64,000 nt of DNA, taken from assembly GCA_017427185.1 (NCBI GenBank), contig JAFRTJ010000030.1, positions 1-64,000 on the forward strand. The letters are read 5' to 3'. This document shows, piece by piece, positions 1 to 8,371 of the stretch (positions are counted from its first letter, which is position 1; each line of letters starts with the position of its first letter). The notes below the pieces were generated by a model, which was not told the DNA's origin, made no database searches, and saw nothing but the letters and a program-made list of their open reading frames with translations. This stretch comes from Bacteroidaceae bacterium. GTDB lineage: Bacteria > Bacteroidota > Bacteroidia > Bacteroidales > Bacteroidaceae. The position numbers were made by a program, and so were the translations under genes.

Positions 1-342
1 AAGCACATCGCTGAGCATGGAACGCTCTACAGTCGCGACGTGATTCAGGGGGTGCTGATCAAGATGGTGGACTGCATGCGCGAGCTTCTGCTCGAGGGCA
101 AGAAGATCCAGCTGGGCGAGCTGGGAAGTTTCGGAGTGTCGCTGAGCACCAAGGGTGCCAACACCGCTGCCCTCTTCACCGCTGAGAACATCAAGAAGGT
201 GAATGTCAACTGGGATCGCGGCAAGATGTTCCAGAATCTTCGCGACGATGCTGTCTTCAACCTTGTCCCCAGCCGCAAGGCACAGGAGGATGCAGTAGCT
301 GAAGCGAAGCGTCAGGAGACCACCCAGGCGGAGGAACCCTAA
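1..342 (+). CDS. HU-like DNA-binding protein (C-terminal part, 5' end outside window)
   Basis: The open frame runs from base 1 without a start codon, so the N-terminus is missing. The visible 113 residues include RDVIQGVLIKMVDCMRELLL, then the LGELGSFGVSL core and a NIKKVNVNWDRG segment. This pattern is typical of the Bacteroidota HU-related family (TIGR01201 type), which binds DNA as a nucleoid-like dimer. The tail after about residue 90 is rich in Ala, Glu and Gln (AVAEAKRQETTQAEEP), as is common in this family. A GTG at base 40 is an internal Val codon and not the start. The neighbouring operon on the other strand is unrelated. Family assignment is confident; the specific role is unknown. 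Confidence 0.85.
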   Translation, partial: KHIAEHGTLYSRDVIQGVLIKMVDCMRELLLEGKKIQLGELGSFGVSLSTKGANTAALFTAENIKKVNVNWDRGKMFQNLRDDAVFNLVPSRKAQEDAVAEAKRQETTQAEEP

Positions 343-597
343 GAGAGAAGCCCCTCCCTAACCCTCCTCCGTCGCGAATGGGGATTCGCTCCCCTTTGTG
401 GGGCCACAGCCACATTTAGTGGCTGCTCTAAAGACCCCAGTCGCCCCTCAAGGGGAGGGGAATCGGATTACTCGGAAAACTCGGATTACTCGGATTACTC
501 GGAAAACTCGGAGAACTCGGATTACTCGGAATCCCCGTTAACCTCTAACCTTTTTTACCTTTTTACCTTTTTAAATTTTTTACCTTTTTAGATGGTT
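343..597. other. Intergenic region with C/G-run hairpins and simple repeats
   Basis: No gene is visible. It lies between the HU-like gene and the 3' end of the minus-strand GH43 gene, so it is convergent. The first half has short C-runs (347-365) and later G-runs (441-460) that can pair, including a CCCCTCAAGGGG hairpin around 446-457. The second half holds the 9-bp tandem array listed separately and then T-rich tracts at 550-590 built from repeated ACCTTTTT, which may serve as terminator U-tracts for the HU-like gene. Confidence 0.5.
467..529. repeat. 9-bp tandem repeat, seven units
   Basis: Seven contiguous 9-base units all end in ACTCGG: ATTACTCGG, AAAACTCGG, ATTACTCGG twice, AAAACTCGG, AGAACTCGG, ATTACTCGG. 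The same unit recurs as a two-copy block at 27623-27640, directly before the 22-bp array there. It is non-coding and of unknown function; slipped-strand copy-number change would be expected. Confidence 0.9.
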
Positions 598-3384
598 TTA
601 TTTCCTGAATTGCCAATAATCGAGATGGATGTCGCCTTGGGGGGAGGAGAAACAGAGGTAGAGGTCGTGGAGGCCTTGAGCGTCTTTTACCTTTGTCTTG
701 AACTGGCGGTATTTCTCTGCGGAGCCTGTGGGGGTTATGGCAAGCGTGGCGATTGCTGGGCCATCGGCACTGTCGAGCCGCAGGGTGATGGTGGCTTTGC
801 CTGTGGCGGCGGCTGAGATGGTGAACTGACGGGCTCCCTCAGCGAAATCCACTCCCCGCAGACGGATGTACTCGCCATCGTCGAGGTCATAGACGTACAT
901 GTTGCGGCGCCCTGTCGATGCTGGCATTTCCTTTACCTCACCTGTGTTGGGGATGCCCATCTTTGCCGTCTTCAGTCCATAGCCCCATGCCATTGTCTCT
1001 GCTTCTGTGCGCTGATAGGGATTGAGGCTGCGGATTTGCTGGAGAGGCTGCAGGTCGAGCCAATAGGGAACTTCCTGGATGGTGCCGTCAGGGTTGTAGG
1101 TCATCGTGGCTGCTGAGACGCTGCGGCGTTCGTGGTGCTCGAGCATGTCGAGATGCATGAGGTCGTAGTCCTGGCCGAAGACATAGGTCTTGCCCTGGAA
1201 GTCGCAGATGCCTGGATGGTTGCCTCTGTCGCGATGGGTGGGTTTCATGATGTAGCCCATGGATTTCCAGGGACCTGTGGGGCTGTCGCTCATTGCATAG
1301 CCCAGACCTTCTGGGCAGCAGGTGCTGGCAAAGGCGAGATAGTACTTGCCCTTGCGCTTGTAGAACCAGGGGCCTTCCTGATAGTGGTCGATGCGGTAGT
1401 CGAGTTTCGTGATTCCGCTCTTCAGGGAAATCATGTCGTCGTTGAGCAGGGCATAGTATGTGTTGGGATTCCCCCAGTAGATGTAAGCCTGTCCGTTGTC
1501 GTCGACGAAGACGGTGGGGTCGATGTCGTCCCAATGTTCTTTCTGCCAGATGAGCGGTTCCCCCAAGGGGTCGCGGAAGGGGCCGTAGGGCGAATCGCTG
1601 ACGAGCACGCCTATGCCGTGTCCATGGAGTGGGGCGTAGAGGTAGTATTTCCCATTGCGCTCCACCGTCTGTATGGCCCATGCTCCATTGTCGCGGCTGC
1701 GCCAGGGGAAGTCCTTCAGCGAGGCGACTGCTCCATGCTCTGTCCAGTTCACCATATCCGTGGTGGACCACAGCAGCCAGTCGTACATGAAGAATCCTGC
1801 GGAGTTCTTCTCGTTGGGGTCTGGGATGTCCTCAGGCGAGGCGTCGTGGGAGGTGTAGAGATACAGGGTGTCGCCAACGACCAGCGGGGAGGGGTCGGCT
1901 GTGTATTTCGTCTGGAAGAGGGGCATGCTCAACTGCTCCATCCCCTTCATCTCCCACCAGTCGAAGTTGAAGAGTTTGGGTCCCTTGCGGCCTGTGAAGA
2001 CGAGGTAGAGGTCGTGGGTTCCTGTGAAGGCTGATGGCTGCTGGAGAGTGATGGAGGAATGGGTGGGCGGCAGGAGGTCTGTGGTGATGGTCTGCCACTT
2101 CTCCCATCCGCCTGTGGCTGGCACCTGAAGGCGGCCAAGCAGCTCGCCGTGGATGCTGTCCACCCGAATCTCTATCTGTCCGCCTCGCAGTCCGCTTGCC
2201 ACTCGAGCCGTGAAGGTGCGTGGAGTCTTTCTTGCGAAGTCGACGTTCTGCAGCTTGATGTAGTCTCCGTTGTGGATGTCAGCGATGTAGACGCCCACCT
2301 CGTCGTTCTGCTCAGACTTCACTCCACGGGAGAATGCCATGGTCTCTGCCTCCACGCGGCGGAAAGGAGAGAAGGGCTCCAGGGGGCGCACTCCTTCGCT
2401 GGTGGGCATGATGGTGGGGAAACTGCCATCGTCGTTGTACTGGAACTCTTCCACAGCCACGCTTCGTCCGAATCCGCCACCGCCAGGGAGTTTGCCTGTG
2501 TGATAGAAGAAGTAGGAGTGTCCCTTATAGTCCGCCACGCCACAATGGTTGGTGAACGAGCCTGTGTCGCAGAGGGGCATGATTTCTCCTGCATAGGTCC
2601 AGGGGCCTGTGGGCGAGGGAGCTGTGCTGTAGCTGATGTGCTCAGGCACTCCACCAGCGGCATAGAGCAACTGGTAGCGTTTGGTGTCCTCGACCTTGAA
2701 CCTGGCGCTGTCCACCTTTCTCAGCCAGGGACCTTCCACGTAGCTGTCCTTGTATTTCTTGTCCTTCTCGCGCTCGTTCATGGGTGGAGCGCCAAAGCCC
2801 TGCTCCGTCATCGAGAGTTTGCCTACCTCGCCTTCGTAGGAGACCATATCAGGCTTCAGCTTGAGGTAGTAGACGCGAGGGTTGCCCCACATGAGCCAAG
2901 CCTGCTGGTCGTCGTCGATGAGGACGGTGGGGTCGATGTGGTCCCACGAGCCGTTCTCGAAGAGGGGCTTTCCGATGGCATCGCGGAAGGGACCTGTGGG
3001 CGAGTCGCTGACAGCCACACCAATCGCCATGCCGTTGGAGATTTTGGAATGGGCGCAAATGTACCAGTAGAACTTGCCGTTGCGCTCGATGCACTGGGAT
3101 GCCCAGGCACGGTCGTCCGCCCAGGAGAATGACTCAAGGGCAAGGGGAGAGCCGTGGTCCGTCCAGTTCACCATATCGTCTGTGGAATAGACGCGCCACT
3201 CCTGCATCCAGAAGAAGTCTGCCCTGTCCTCGTCGTGGCCCGTGTAGACATACATTCTGTTGTTGTGCACCATAGGAGCAGGGTCGCTGGTGAACCACGT
3301 CTGCACGAAGGGATTCTGGCACAGGGCTGCGCCAGGCATCAGCAGACAAAGGAGGAGAGTCAGGAATTTGTTTCTTGGTTTCAT
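598..3384 (-). CDS. Tandem double GH43-CBM6 glycoside hydrolase
   Basis: A secreted protein of 928 residues with a signal peptide (1 to about 22, ending AALCQ). It contains two complete copies of a GH43 five-blade domain followed by a CBM6-like sandwich: GH43-A about 25-335, CBM6-A 340-480, GH43-B 485-780, CBM6-B 785-928. Each GH43 copy keeps the catalytic triad of the family: Asp34/Asp151/Glu217 in A (SDPAP, HIDPTV, VEGPW) and Asp497/Asp622/Glu670 in B (ADPSP, DIDPTV, QEGPW). GH43 enzymes are inverting arabinofuranosidases or xylosidases. CBM6 starts are marked by RVEAETMA and RTEAETMA. It is the last gene of a minus-strand operon, 18 bp after GH95. The exact substrate cannot be read from sequence. 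The module order suggests an internal duplication of a one-GH43-one-CBM6 ancestor. Confidence 0.92.
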   Translation of the reverse strand: MKPRNKFLTLLLCLLMPGAALCQNPFVQTWFTSDPAPMVHNNRMYVYTGHDEDRADFFWMQEWRVYSTDDMVNWTDHGSPLALESFSWADDRAWASQCIERNGKFYWYICAHSKISNGMAIGVAVSDSPTGPFRDAIGKPLFENGSWDHIDPTVLIDDDQQAWLMWGNPRVYYLKLKPDMVSYEGEVGKLSMTEQGFGAPPMNEREKDKKYKDSYVEGPWLRKVDSARFKVEDTKRYQLLYAAGGVPEHISYSTAPSPTGPWTYAGEIMPLCDTGSFTNHCGVADYKGHSYFFYHTGKLPGGGGFGRSVAVEEFQYNDDGSFPTIMPTSEGVRPLEPFSPFRRVEAETMAFSRGVKSEQNDEVGVYIADIHNGDYIKLQNVDFARKTPRTFTARVASGLRGGQIEIRVDSIHGELLGRLQVPATGGWEKWQTITTDLLPPTHSSITLQQPSAFTGTHDLYLVFTGRKGPKLFNFDWWEMKGMEQLSMPLFQTKYTADPSPLVVGDTLYLYTSHDASPEDIPDPNEKNSAGFFMYDWLLWSTTDMVNWTEHGAVASLKDFPWRSRDNGAWAIQTVERNGKYYLYAPLHGHGIGVLVSDSPYGPFRDPLGEPLIWQKEHWDDIDPTVFVDDNGQAYIYWGNPNTYYALLNDDMISLKSGITKLDYRIDHYQEGPWFYKRKGKYYLAFASTCCPEGLGYAMSDSPTGPWKSMGYIMKPTHRDRGNHPGICDFQGKTYVFGQDYDLMHLDMLEHHERRSVSAATMTYNPDGTIQEVPYWLDLQPLQQIRSLNPYQRTEAETMAWGYGLKTAKMGIPNTGEVKEMPASTGRRNMYVYDLDDGEYIRLRGVDFAEGARQFTISAAATGKATITLRLDSADGPAIATLAITPTGSAEKYRQFKTKVKDAQGLHDLYLCFSSPQGDIHLDYWQFRK

Positions 3385-3402
3385 GTTGCGTATGTGTTTT
3401 TT

Positions 3403-5895
3403 TTATTGTTGGCTGATTGTATATGTCTTGCCAGGTAGCGTCTCGAGGTCGTACTCGTAGACCTGTGGCTGGGGAAGAAGGGCAAAGCCGTTCAGCTCAG
3501 GCGATTTCAGGGGCTCGCGAATGGCTGCTGGTGCCATCAGGCTGTTGGGGCATGGACCTTGGGCAGGCTTCATCCCTTTCCCACGCAGGGGAACGGAGGA
3601 GCGCAGGCGCAGGGTACCTCCTATAGTGGAAAGGATGGAGGCACGTTGCAGTTTGCCTTCAGACCACGACATGCCCACGACGAATCCGCCACGTGCACGC
3701 AGGCCTTCCACCTTGCCCTGTCTCCATGCATCAGGCAGGGCGGGCAGCAGATGGACGGCACCATCGTGACTTTGGAGCAGCATCTCGCAGATGCCAGCCG
3801 ACACGCCAAAGTTGCCATCAATCTGGAAGGGAGGATGGGCATCGAAGAGGTTGGGGTAGGTGCGCCCAGCAGGATACTCACGCGCCTTGCCATCGTCAGG
3901 CAGCAGGTGCAGCATGTTCTGGATAATCTGGAAAGCATGGTTGCCATCGAGCATGCGTGCCCAGAAATTGGTTTTCCATCCCAGGCTCCAATCTGTGGCC
4001 ATATCGCCACGCTGCTTCAGCGTGGTGGCAGCTGCGCTGAAGAGGTCTGGATGGCTGAAGGGAGAAATCTGGTTGGAGGGGTAGAGGCCATAGAGATGGG
4101 AGATATGGCGGTGCTCATCGCGTGGATCATCGCCGTCCCACAACCATTCCTGCAACTGGCCGTAGCGTCCAATCTGCATGGGAGGAAGCTTGTCGAGTGC
4201 TGTGCGGTAGGAAGTGAGGGAGGATTCGTCCTTGCCCAGTATCTTTGCCGCCTGGATGACGCTGCTGAGGACATCGAAAACAATCTGGTTGTCCATGGTG
4301 GAACCTGCTGTGACAGTCGTGTGCTTGCCTATGGGACCATGCTCAGGCGAGACGGTGGGGACCGTTACCATCCAACCATACTTGGGATGGATGCGCATGT
4401 AATCGACCAGGAAGTCTGCAGCCCCTTTCATCACAGGATAGTATTCACTCAGCAGCTTTTGGTCGCCTGTGAAGAGATATTGCTGCCAGATGTGGGTCGT
4501 CAGCCAGGCACCTCCCGTTGGGAACATTCCCCATGACGTTCCATCGACAGGTCCAGCAATGCGCCACAGGTCTGTGTTGTGGTGGGCCACCCATCCGCGG
4601 CAGCCATACATTACGCTGGCGGTTTCCGCTCCTGTCTCGCTGAGGTCGCGAATCATGGAGAGCAGGGGCTGCTGTGTCTCCACAAGATTCCCCACCAGCG
4701 ATGGCCAGTAATTCATCTCTGCATTGATGTTGATGGTGTATTTGGAATCCCAGGGGGCATTCAGCTTGTCGTTCCACATGCCCTGAAGATTGGCGGGCTG
4801 TCCGCCAGGTTGGGAGGAACTGATGAGCAGATAGCGGCCATACTGCATCATGAGAGCCACCATGTCGAGGTCGCGCGTGTCGCCAGCGAAGGCAGCCAGG
4901 CGTCTGTCTGTGGGCAGCGAGGAGTTCTCTGTCGTGGGCAATGAAAGGCTTACGCGGCTGTACTGCTCCTGATATTTCCTGACGTGACGCTTCAGCAAAT
5001 CCTTGTAGGAGAAGGGGGAGGCCAGCGTCTGGTTGTTCTTCTTTACAGGGTTGCCGCTAACGTCATGGAAGTTCACGAAATTGGTGGCTGCCACGATGCA
5101 GAGGGTGGCTGTGGTGGCGTTGCTCACTTTCAGGGACTCTGGTTCCCACGTTATTTCTCCATCCGCATGGGCGAGGACCTTGCATTCAGCCTCCAGTCCT
5201 GCTTGGATGCCTTCCTGCTCCACTCCTTTGACTTTGGCTGAAAGCAGATGAATCTGTCTATTGCCTCCATACACACTCACAGGAGTCACCTGGGATGGCA
5301 ATTGGCTGTCGAAACTGATGCCAAACGACAGCGCGCCTTTCTTGCTGGCTTTCAGATGCACGACAATCATGTTGTCTGCCAAAGAGGCAAACACAGTACG
5401 CTCATAGTTGATGCCATGATATTGGTAACGGGTTGTCGTGGTGGCATCATCGAGGTTCAGCTCGCGATAGTATTGCGCAGCATCCTTGTGCCCCAAAGAA
5501 AGTCTCACACTCCCCAAAGGAAGGAATCTCATGCCGTGGGGGCCAGGAAAGAAGTGCTTGTCGAGAATCTTGTGTGCCTCCTCCTCTTTACCTTCGAAGA
5601 TGAGAGAGCGTATCTCCTGGAGGTGCTCACGTGCCGTCTGGCTGTTGTTGTCGTGAGGCGAACCACTCCAGAAGGTTTCCTCGTTCAGCTGTATCTCCTC
5701 GACATCTGTGCCGCCATAGACCATAGCTCCAAGGGTCGAGTTGCCCACAGGCAGGGCTTCCAGCCAATGATGGGCAGGGGCATCATACCACAGGCGATGA
5801 TTCGGCTGGGAACTGGAGTCCGATGGGAACGCTTCGAATGATACGAACAGGAAAGACGAAAGGATGAAGGATAATAATGGTTTTCTCGATTTCAC
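3403..5895 (-). CDS. GH95 family glycosidase (alpha-L-fucosidase / alpha-L-galactosidase type)
   Basis: 830 residues with an N-terminal signal peptide, close to the usual GH95 size. The family opening [19 protein letters not shown] begins at residue 35 and [10 protein letters not shown] follows. Catalytic features match the inverting GH95 mechanism known from the bifidobacterial enzyme: Asn389/Asn391 in NINAEMNYW, the acid Glu583 in LQEW, and Asp693 in [13 protein letters not shown]95 enzymes remove terminal alpha-1,2-fucose or alpha-L-galactose from host glycans, xyloglucan or pectin. It starts only 5 bp after the PqaA-like gene and ends 18 bp before the GH43 gene, so the three are probably one transcript. 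No SusC/SusD pair lies in view. Fucose versus galactose specificity is undecided. Confidence 0.93.
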   Translation of the reverse strand: MKSRKPLLSFILSSFLFVSFEAFPSDSSSQPNHRLWYDAPAHHWLEALPVGNSTLGAMVYGGTDVEEIQLNEETFWSGSPHDNNSQTAREHLQEIRSLIFEGKEEEAHKILDKHFFPGPHGMRFLPLGSVRLSLGHKDAAQYYRELNLDDATTTTRYQYHGINYERTVFASLADNMIVVHLKASKKGALSFGISFDSQLPSQVTPVSVYGGNRQIHLLSAKVKGVEQEGIQAGLEAECKVLAHADGEITWEPESLKVSNATTATLCIVAATNFVNFHDVSGNPVKKNNQTLASPFSYKDLLKRHVRKYQEQYSRVSLSLPTTENSSLPTDRRLAAFAGDTRDLDMVALMMQYGRYLLISSSQPGGQPANLQGMWNDKLNAPWDSKYTININAEMNYWPSLVGNLVETQQPLLSMIRDLSETGAETASVMYGCRGWVAHHNTDLWRIAGPVDGTSWGMFPTGGAWLTTHIWQQYLFTGDQKLLSEYYPVMKGAADFLVDYMRIHPKYGWMVTVPTVSPEHGPIGKHTTVTAGSTMDNQIVFDVLSSVIQAAKILGKDESSLTSYRTALDKLPPMQIGRYGQLQEWLWDGDDPRDEHRHISHLYGLYPSNQISPFSHPDLFSAAATTLKQRGDMATDWSLGWKTNFWARMLDGNHAFQIIQNMLHLLPDDGKAREYPAGRTYPNLFDAHPPFQIDGNFGVSAGICEMLLQSHDGAVHLLPALPDAWRQGKVEGLRARGGFVVGMSWSEGKLQRASILSTIGGTLRLRSSVPLRGKGMKPAQGPCPNSLMAPAAIREPLKSPELNGFALLPQPQVYEYDLETLPGKTYTISQQ

Positions 5896-5900
5896 TTCAG

Positions 5901-7262
5901 TCAGTTTTTATATGCTTCATTATAAAGTTCTGTGTCGCTGGCGGTATACATTCGCGTAGAGATGGTATAAGGCTCTTGCTCAGTAGGATGCTTGTAGTAC
6001 AGGCGTACGAAGAAAGCCTTGAATCCTGTCGCTGGCAAGGAGACAGGAACAGAGAAGGCCTTTCTCGTTGGCAGGGGAAACTCCTTTGCGTGGAATTCTG
6101 CCTTGCGGAAATCCTTTGTGGCGGACTCTGCTTCCCATATCTCAACCTTGACAAGCTGTCCGCGTCTGGTCTGCAAGTTCACCTGCGCCTCGTTCCCCTG
6201 AAGGGAAGCAGAGTGCTGGCAGGAGGGATAGCGCTGCTTGTGGATGGTCTGATGGAAGAAGGCTTCCAACGTGTTGCTGGCCTCTTTCCCACCTCGCAGG
6301 TCGTGTCCAGCATTGGGCGTGTAATTCAGGAGGGTATGCCCAGGGATATCGTCGATATAGTTTTTCACAGCATCTGCTGTCCAGTAAGGGTCGTTGCTTC
6401 CCATAAAAACGATTTTAGGCATGGTGAAGCGTTGGCGATAGGAGTAGGGGTCCACCATTTCCACAAGGGCTTTCCCTTCAGGATTCGTGGCGGTTTCAGT
6501 GAGCCCAAGATTGACGTAGTCCTGAATCTCATAGCTGTATTGGCCGTACATGTGTTTCTGGTAGGCAACGTTGACAGGCATGTTCAGGATGTCGATGACC
6601 ATGGGAGCTATGGCAACGATGCGCTTATCGCCAGTGGCTGCAGCCATCCAGGTTGTCCACCCTCGCTTTGATACTCCATTGACAACAAAGCGGTTCACGC
6701 TCTTTCGAGTGTGGCGCGAGGCCGTGAACTGGGTAATGGCATCCATCGCGCGCAAGGCACTCTTTGCCATAGGGAAGAGGAGAGGCCAAGTCTCATCCTT
6801 CGTCTGCTGATACTGATGGAAGGTGTATGAGACAAGCACGTCTTCTTTCATGCCACTATAGAGCGGCTGGCGAGGTACTTGCCATAGGATGGCTGTGACT
6901 GCCTGGCAGTTGTGGGCTATTTTCCCCATCGTGCGTATGGTGCCATCGTCCCATCCGTGGTATTTTATCTCTCCTGTTGTCTCGTCCTCGCTGCCTCCTG
7001 TCAGGTGGAGCAATGCCTCGTGATGCTTTACCTTTTGAGGAACCAGTATCACGAGTTCGTGGTTCCAAGGCTTGTTCTGCCACGTTTGGGAGACAAGGTG
7101 TAGACGGTAGGCGTGTATGCCACTCTCATAGGTGCTGTCGATGACAGTCCAATGGAAAGATGCATCACCATTATCAATATAAGAACGCAATGCCTGGTCA
7201 GGCGATGACCAGAGGCTGAGGTCTATGAGAAAAAAAGCAAGGAGAGTAAGGATAGGCTTCAT
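5901..7262 (-). CDS. PhoPQ-activated pathogenicity-related (PqaA-like) alpha/beta hydrolase
   Basis: 453 residues with a signal peptide (about 1-19). It matches the PhoPQ_related family (PF10142), alpha/beta-hydrolase proteins first named in Salmonella. The nucleophile elbow is GVSKRG with Ser198. Likely partners are Asp291 (GSNDPYW) and His320 (NAGHD). The conserved LHLTGG and KSALRAMDA segments are present. In Bacteroidota these proteins are often found among polysaccharide-degrading genes and may act as carbohydrate esterases or peptidases; that role is inferred. It is the first gene of the three-gene CAZyme operon. A weak hairpin upstream at 7296-7321 separates it from the nucleotidyltransferase gene. 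Confidence 0.85.
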   Translation of the reverse strand: MKPILTLLAFFLIDLSLWSSPDQALRSYIDNGDASFHWTVIDSTYESGIHAYRLHLVSQTWQNKPWNHELVILVPQKVKHHEALLHLTGGSEDETTGEIKYHGWDDGTIRTMGKIAHNCQAVTAILWQVPRQPLYSGMKEDVLVSYTFHQYQQTKDETWPLLFPMAKSALRAMDAITQFTASRHTRKSVNRFVVNGVSKRGWTTWMAAATGDKRIVAIAPMVIDILNMPVNVAYQKHMYGQYSYEIQDYVNLGLTETATNPEGKALVEMVDPYSYRQRFTMPKIVFMGSNDPYWTADAVKNYIDDIPGHTLLNYTPNAGHDLRGGKEASNTLEAFFHQTIHKQRYPSCQHSASLQGNEAQVNLQTRRGQLVKVEIWEAESATKDFRKAEFHAKEFPLPTRKAFSVPVSLPATGFKAFFVRLYYKHPTEQEPYTISTRMYTASDTELYNEAYKN

Positions 7263-7295
7263 GGGATGGCGAGCTTGTGGGATGATTGGATTAAG

Positions 7296-7321
7296 CCCTG
7301 CCTACGAAAATGCAGGCAGGG
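7296..7321 (-). terminator. Hairpin between nucleotidyltransferase and CAZyme operon
   Basis: CCCTGCCT and AGGCAGGG form an 8-bp perfect stem around a 10-base loop, 26 bases after the minus-strand stop at 7348. No clear U-tract follows, so termination is only partial or unproven. Confidence 0.4.
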
Positions 7322-7347
7322 GTATCATGCTGGAAAGATGGGATCCA

Positions 7348-8262
7348 TCAGAACATTTCATTAGGGTATTGGCCCTGCTCGTGCAGTTTAGCCAATTTGG
7401 CAACCACTTCTGGGCGATCCTCTGGATAAGTGACACCAAACCACTTGCTTGTGGTATCAAGAACCTCGCAAGTAGCCTCTCCCTTTTTGATCAGGTAGTC
7501 TACCATCAGGGGAATGAAGAACTCGCTCTTAGGATTTGCCATGTTCTTGGGGTCTGAGAGGAATTTGCGGAAGTATGCCTCGCTGTATTCAAAGTAATCA
7601 GGAGTGAAGCCCCAGAAGTTCATGCTGACAGGAGTCGTGTCAGGAATGCTTACCCACTGGTCATTCTCATCGAGATATTGAACAACACCATCGTGGCGCT
7701 CAATCTTGGTGCGCTCCACAACGCTGGTCAAGTGGTGGGTCTTCTCGTCGTTCTCGCAGATGCCTCGACTGACAGTTCCACTCTCAGAGAGTGTGTTGTC
7801 GACGCGGAAGCCAACCATCGCATACTTTCCTTTGCTTCCTTCAGGAAGATTGGAGAGGAACTTGGCCATTACCTGGAAAGCATCGCGATCATAGAAGTCA
7901 TCGCAGTTGAGCACAGCGAAAGGCTCCTTGATGACGTCCTTACCCATCATGACAGCGTGGTTGGTTCCCCAGGGCTTGGTACGGCCTTCAGGAACAGAGA
8001 AACCTTCTGGCAGGGCATCCAGACTCTGGAAACACAGTTCGCAAGGAATGTGCCCTTCGTATTTGCTCAGGATCTGAGTGCGGAACTGTTCTTCGAAATC
8101 GCGACGGATAACCCATACGATTTTGCCAAAGCCAGCCTGGATGGCATCGTAAATACTATAGTCCATGATACTCTGTCCCTGAGGACCCAATGTGTCGAGT
8201 TGTTTTAAACCACCATAACGGCTACCCATGCCAGCAGCCAAGAGAAACAATGTAGGTTTCAT
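7348..8262 (-). CDS. Sugar-1-phosphate nucleotidyltransferase family protein
   Basis: 304 residues of the NTP_transferase fold. The N-terminal nucleotide loop reads LAAGMGSRYGGLKQL (8-22). PWGTNHAV and LNCDDFYDRDAF supply the base- and metal-binding region. These proteins join a sugar-1-phosphate to a nucleotide; the sugar is not identifiable. In Bacteroidota, homologues are frequently annotated simply as nucleotidyltransferases and may feed cell-wall or glycan precursors. The gene has its own probable promoter (8322-8329), a 60-base leader and no close partner. Confidence 0.85.
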   Translation of the reverse strand: MKPTLFLLAAGMGSRYGGLKQLDTLGPQGQSIMDYSIYDAIQAGFGKIVWVIRRDFEEQFRTQILSKYEGHIPCELCFQSLDALPEGFSVPEGRTKPWGTNHAVMMGKDVIKEPFAVLNCDDFYDRDAFQVMAKFLSNLPEGSKGKYAMVGFRVDNTLSESGTVSRGICENDEKTHHLTSVVERTKIERHDGVVQYLDENDQWVSIPDTTPVSMNFWGFTPDYFEYSEAYFRKFLSDPKNMANPKSEFFIPLMVDYLIKKGEATCEVLDTTSKWFGVTYPEDRPEVVAKLAKLHEQGQYPNEMF

Positions 8263-8321
8263 AGCTTTCTTTTTCCTTTTTATAATTATAAATAATGTTG
8301 CAGATATGTTCTATCAATGTG

Positions 8322-8329
8322 CAAATTTA
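8322..8329 (-). promoter_or_regulatory. -7 box of nucleotidyltransferase gene
   Basis: TAAATTTG on the minus strand fits the Bacteroidota -7 consensus TAnnTTTG, 60 bases before the ATG at 8262. A GTTT lies about 20 bases upstream in place of the usual TTTG. Confidence 0.5.
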
Positions 8330-8371
8330 CGATTTTTATGCTGAAATAAAAACTAATGTCTGGTTATTTTC

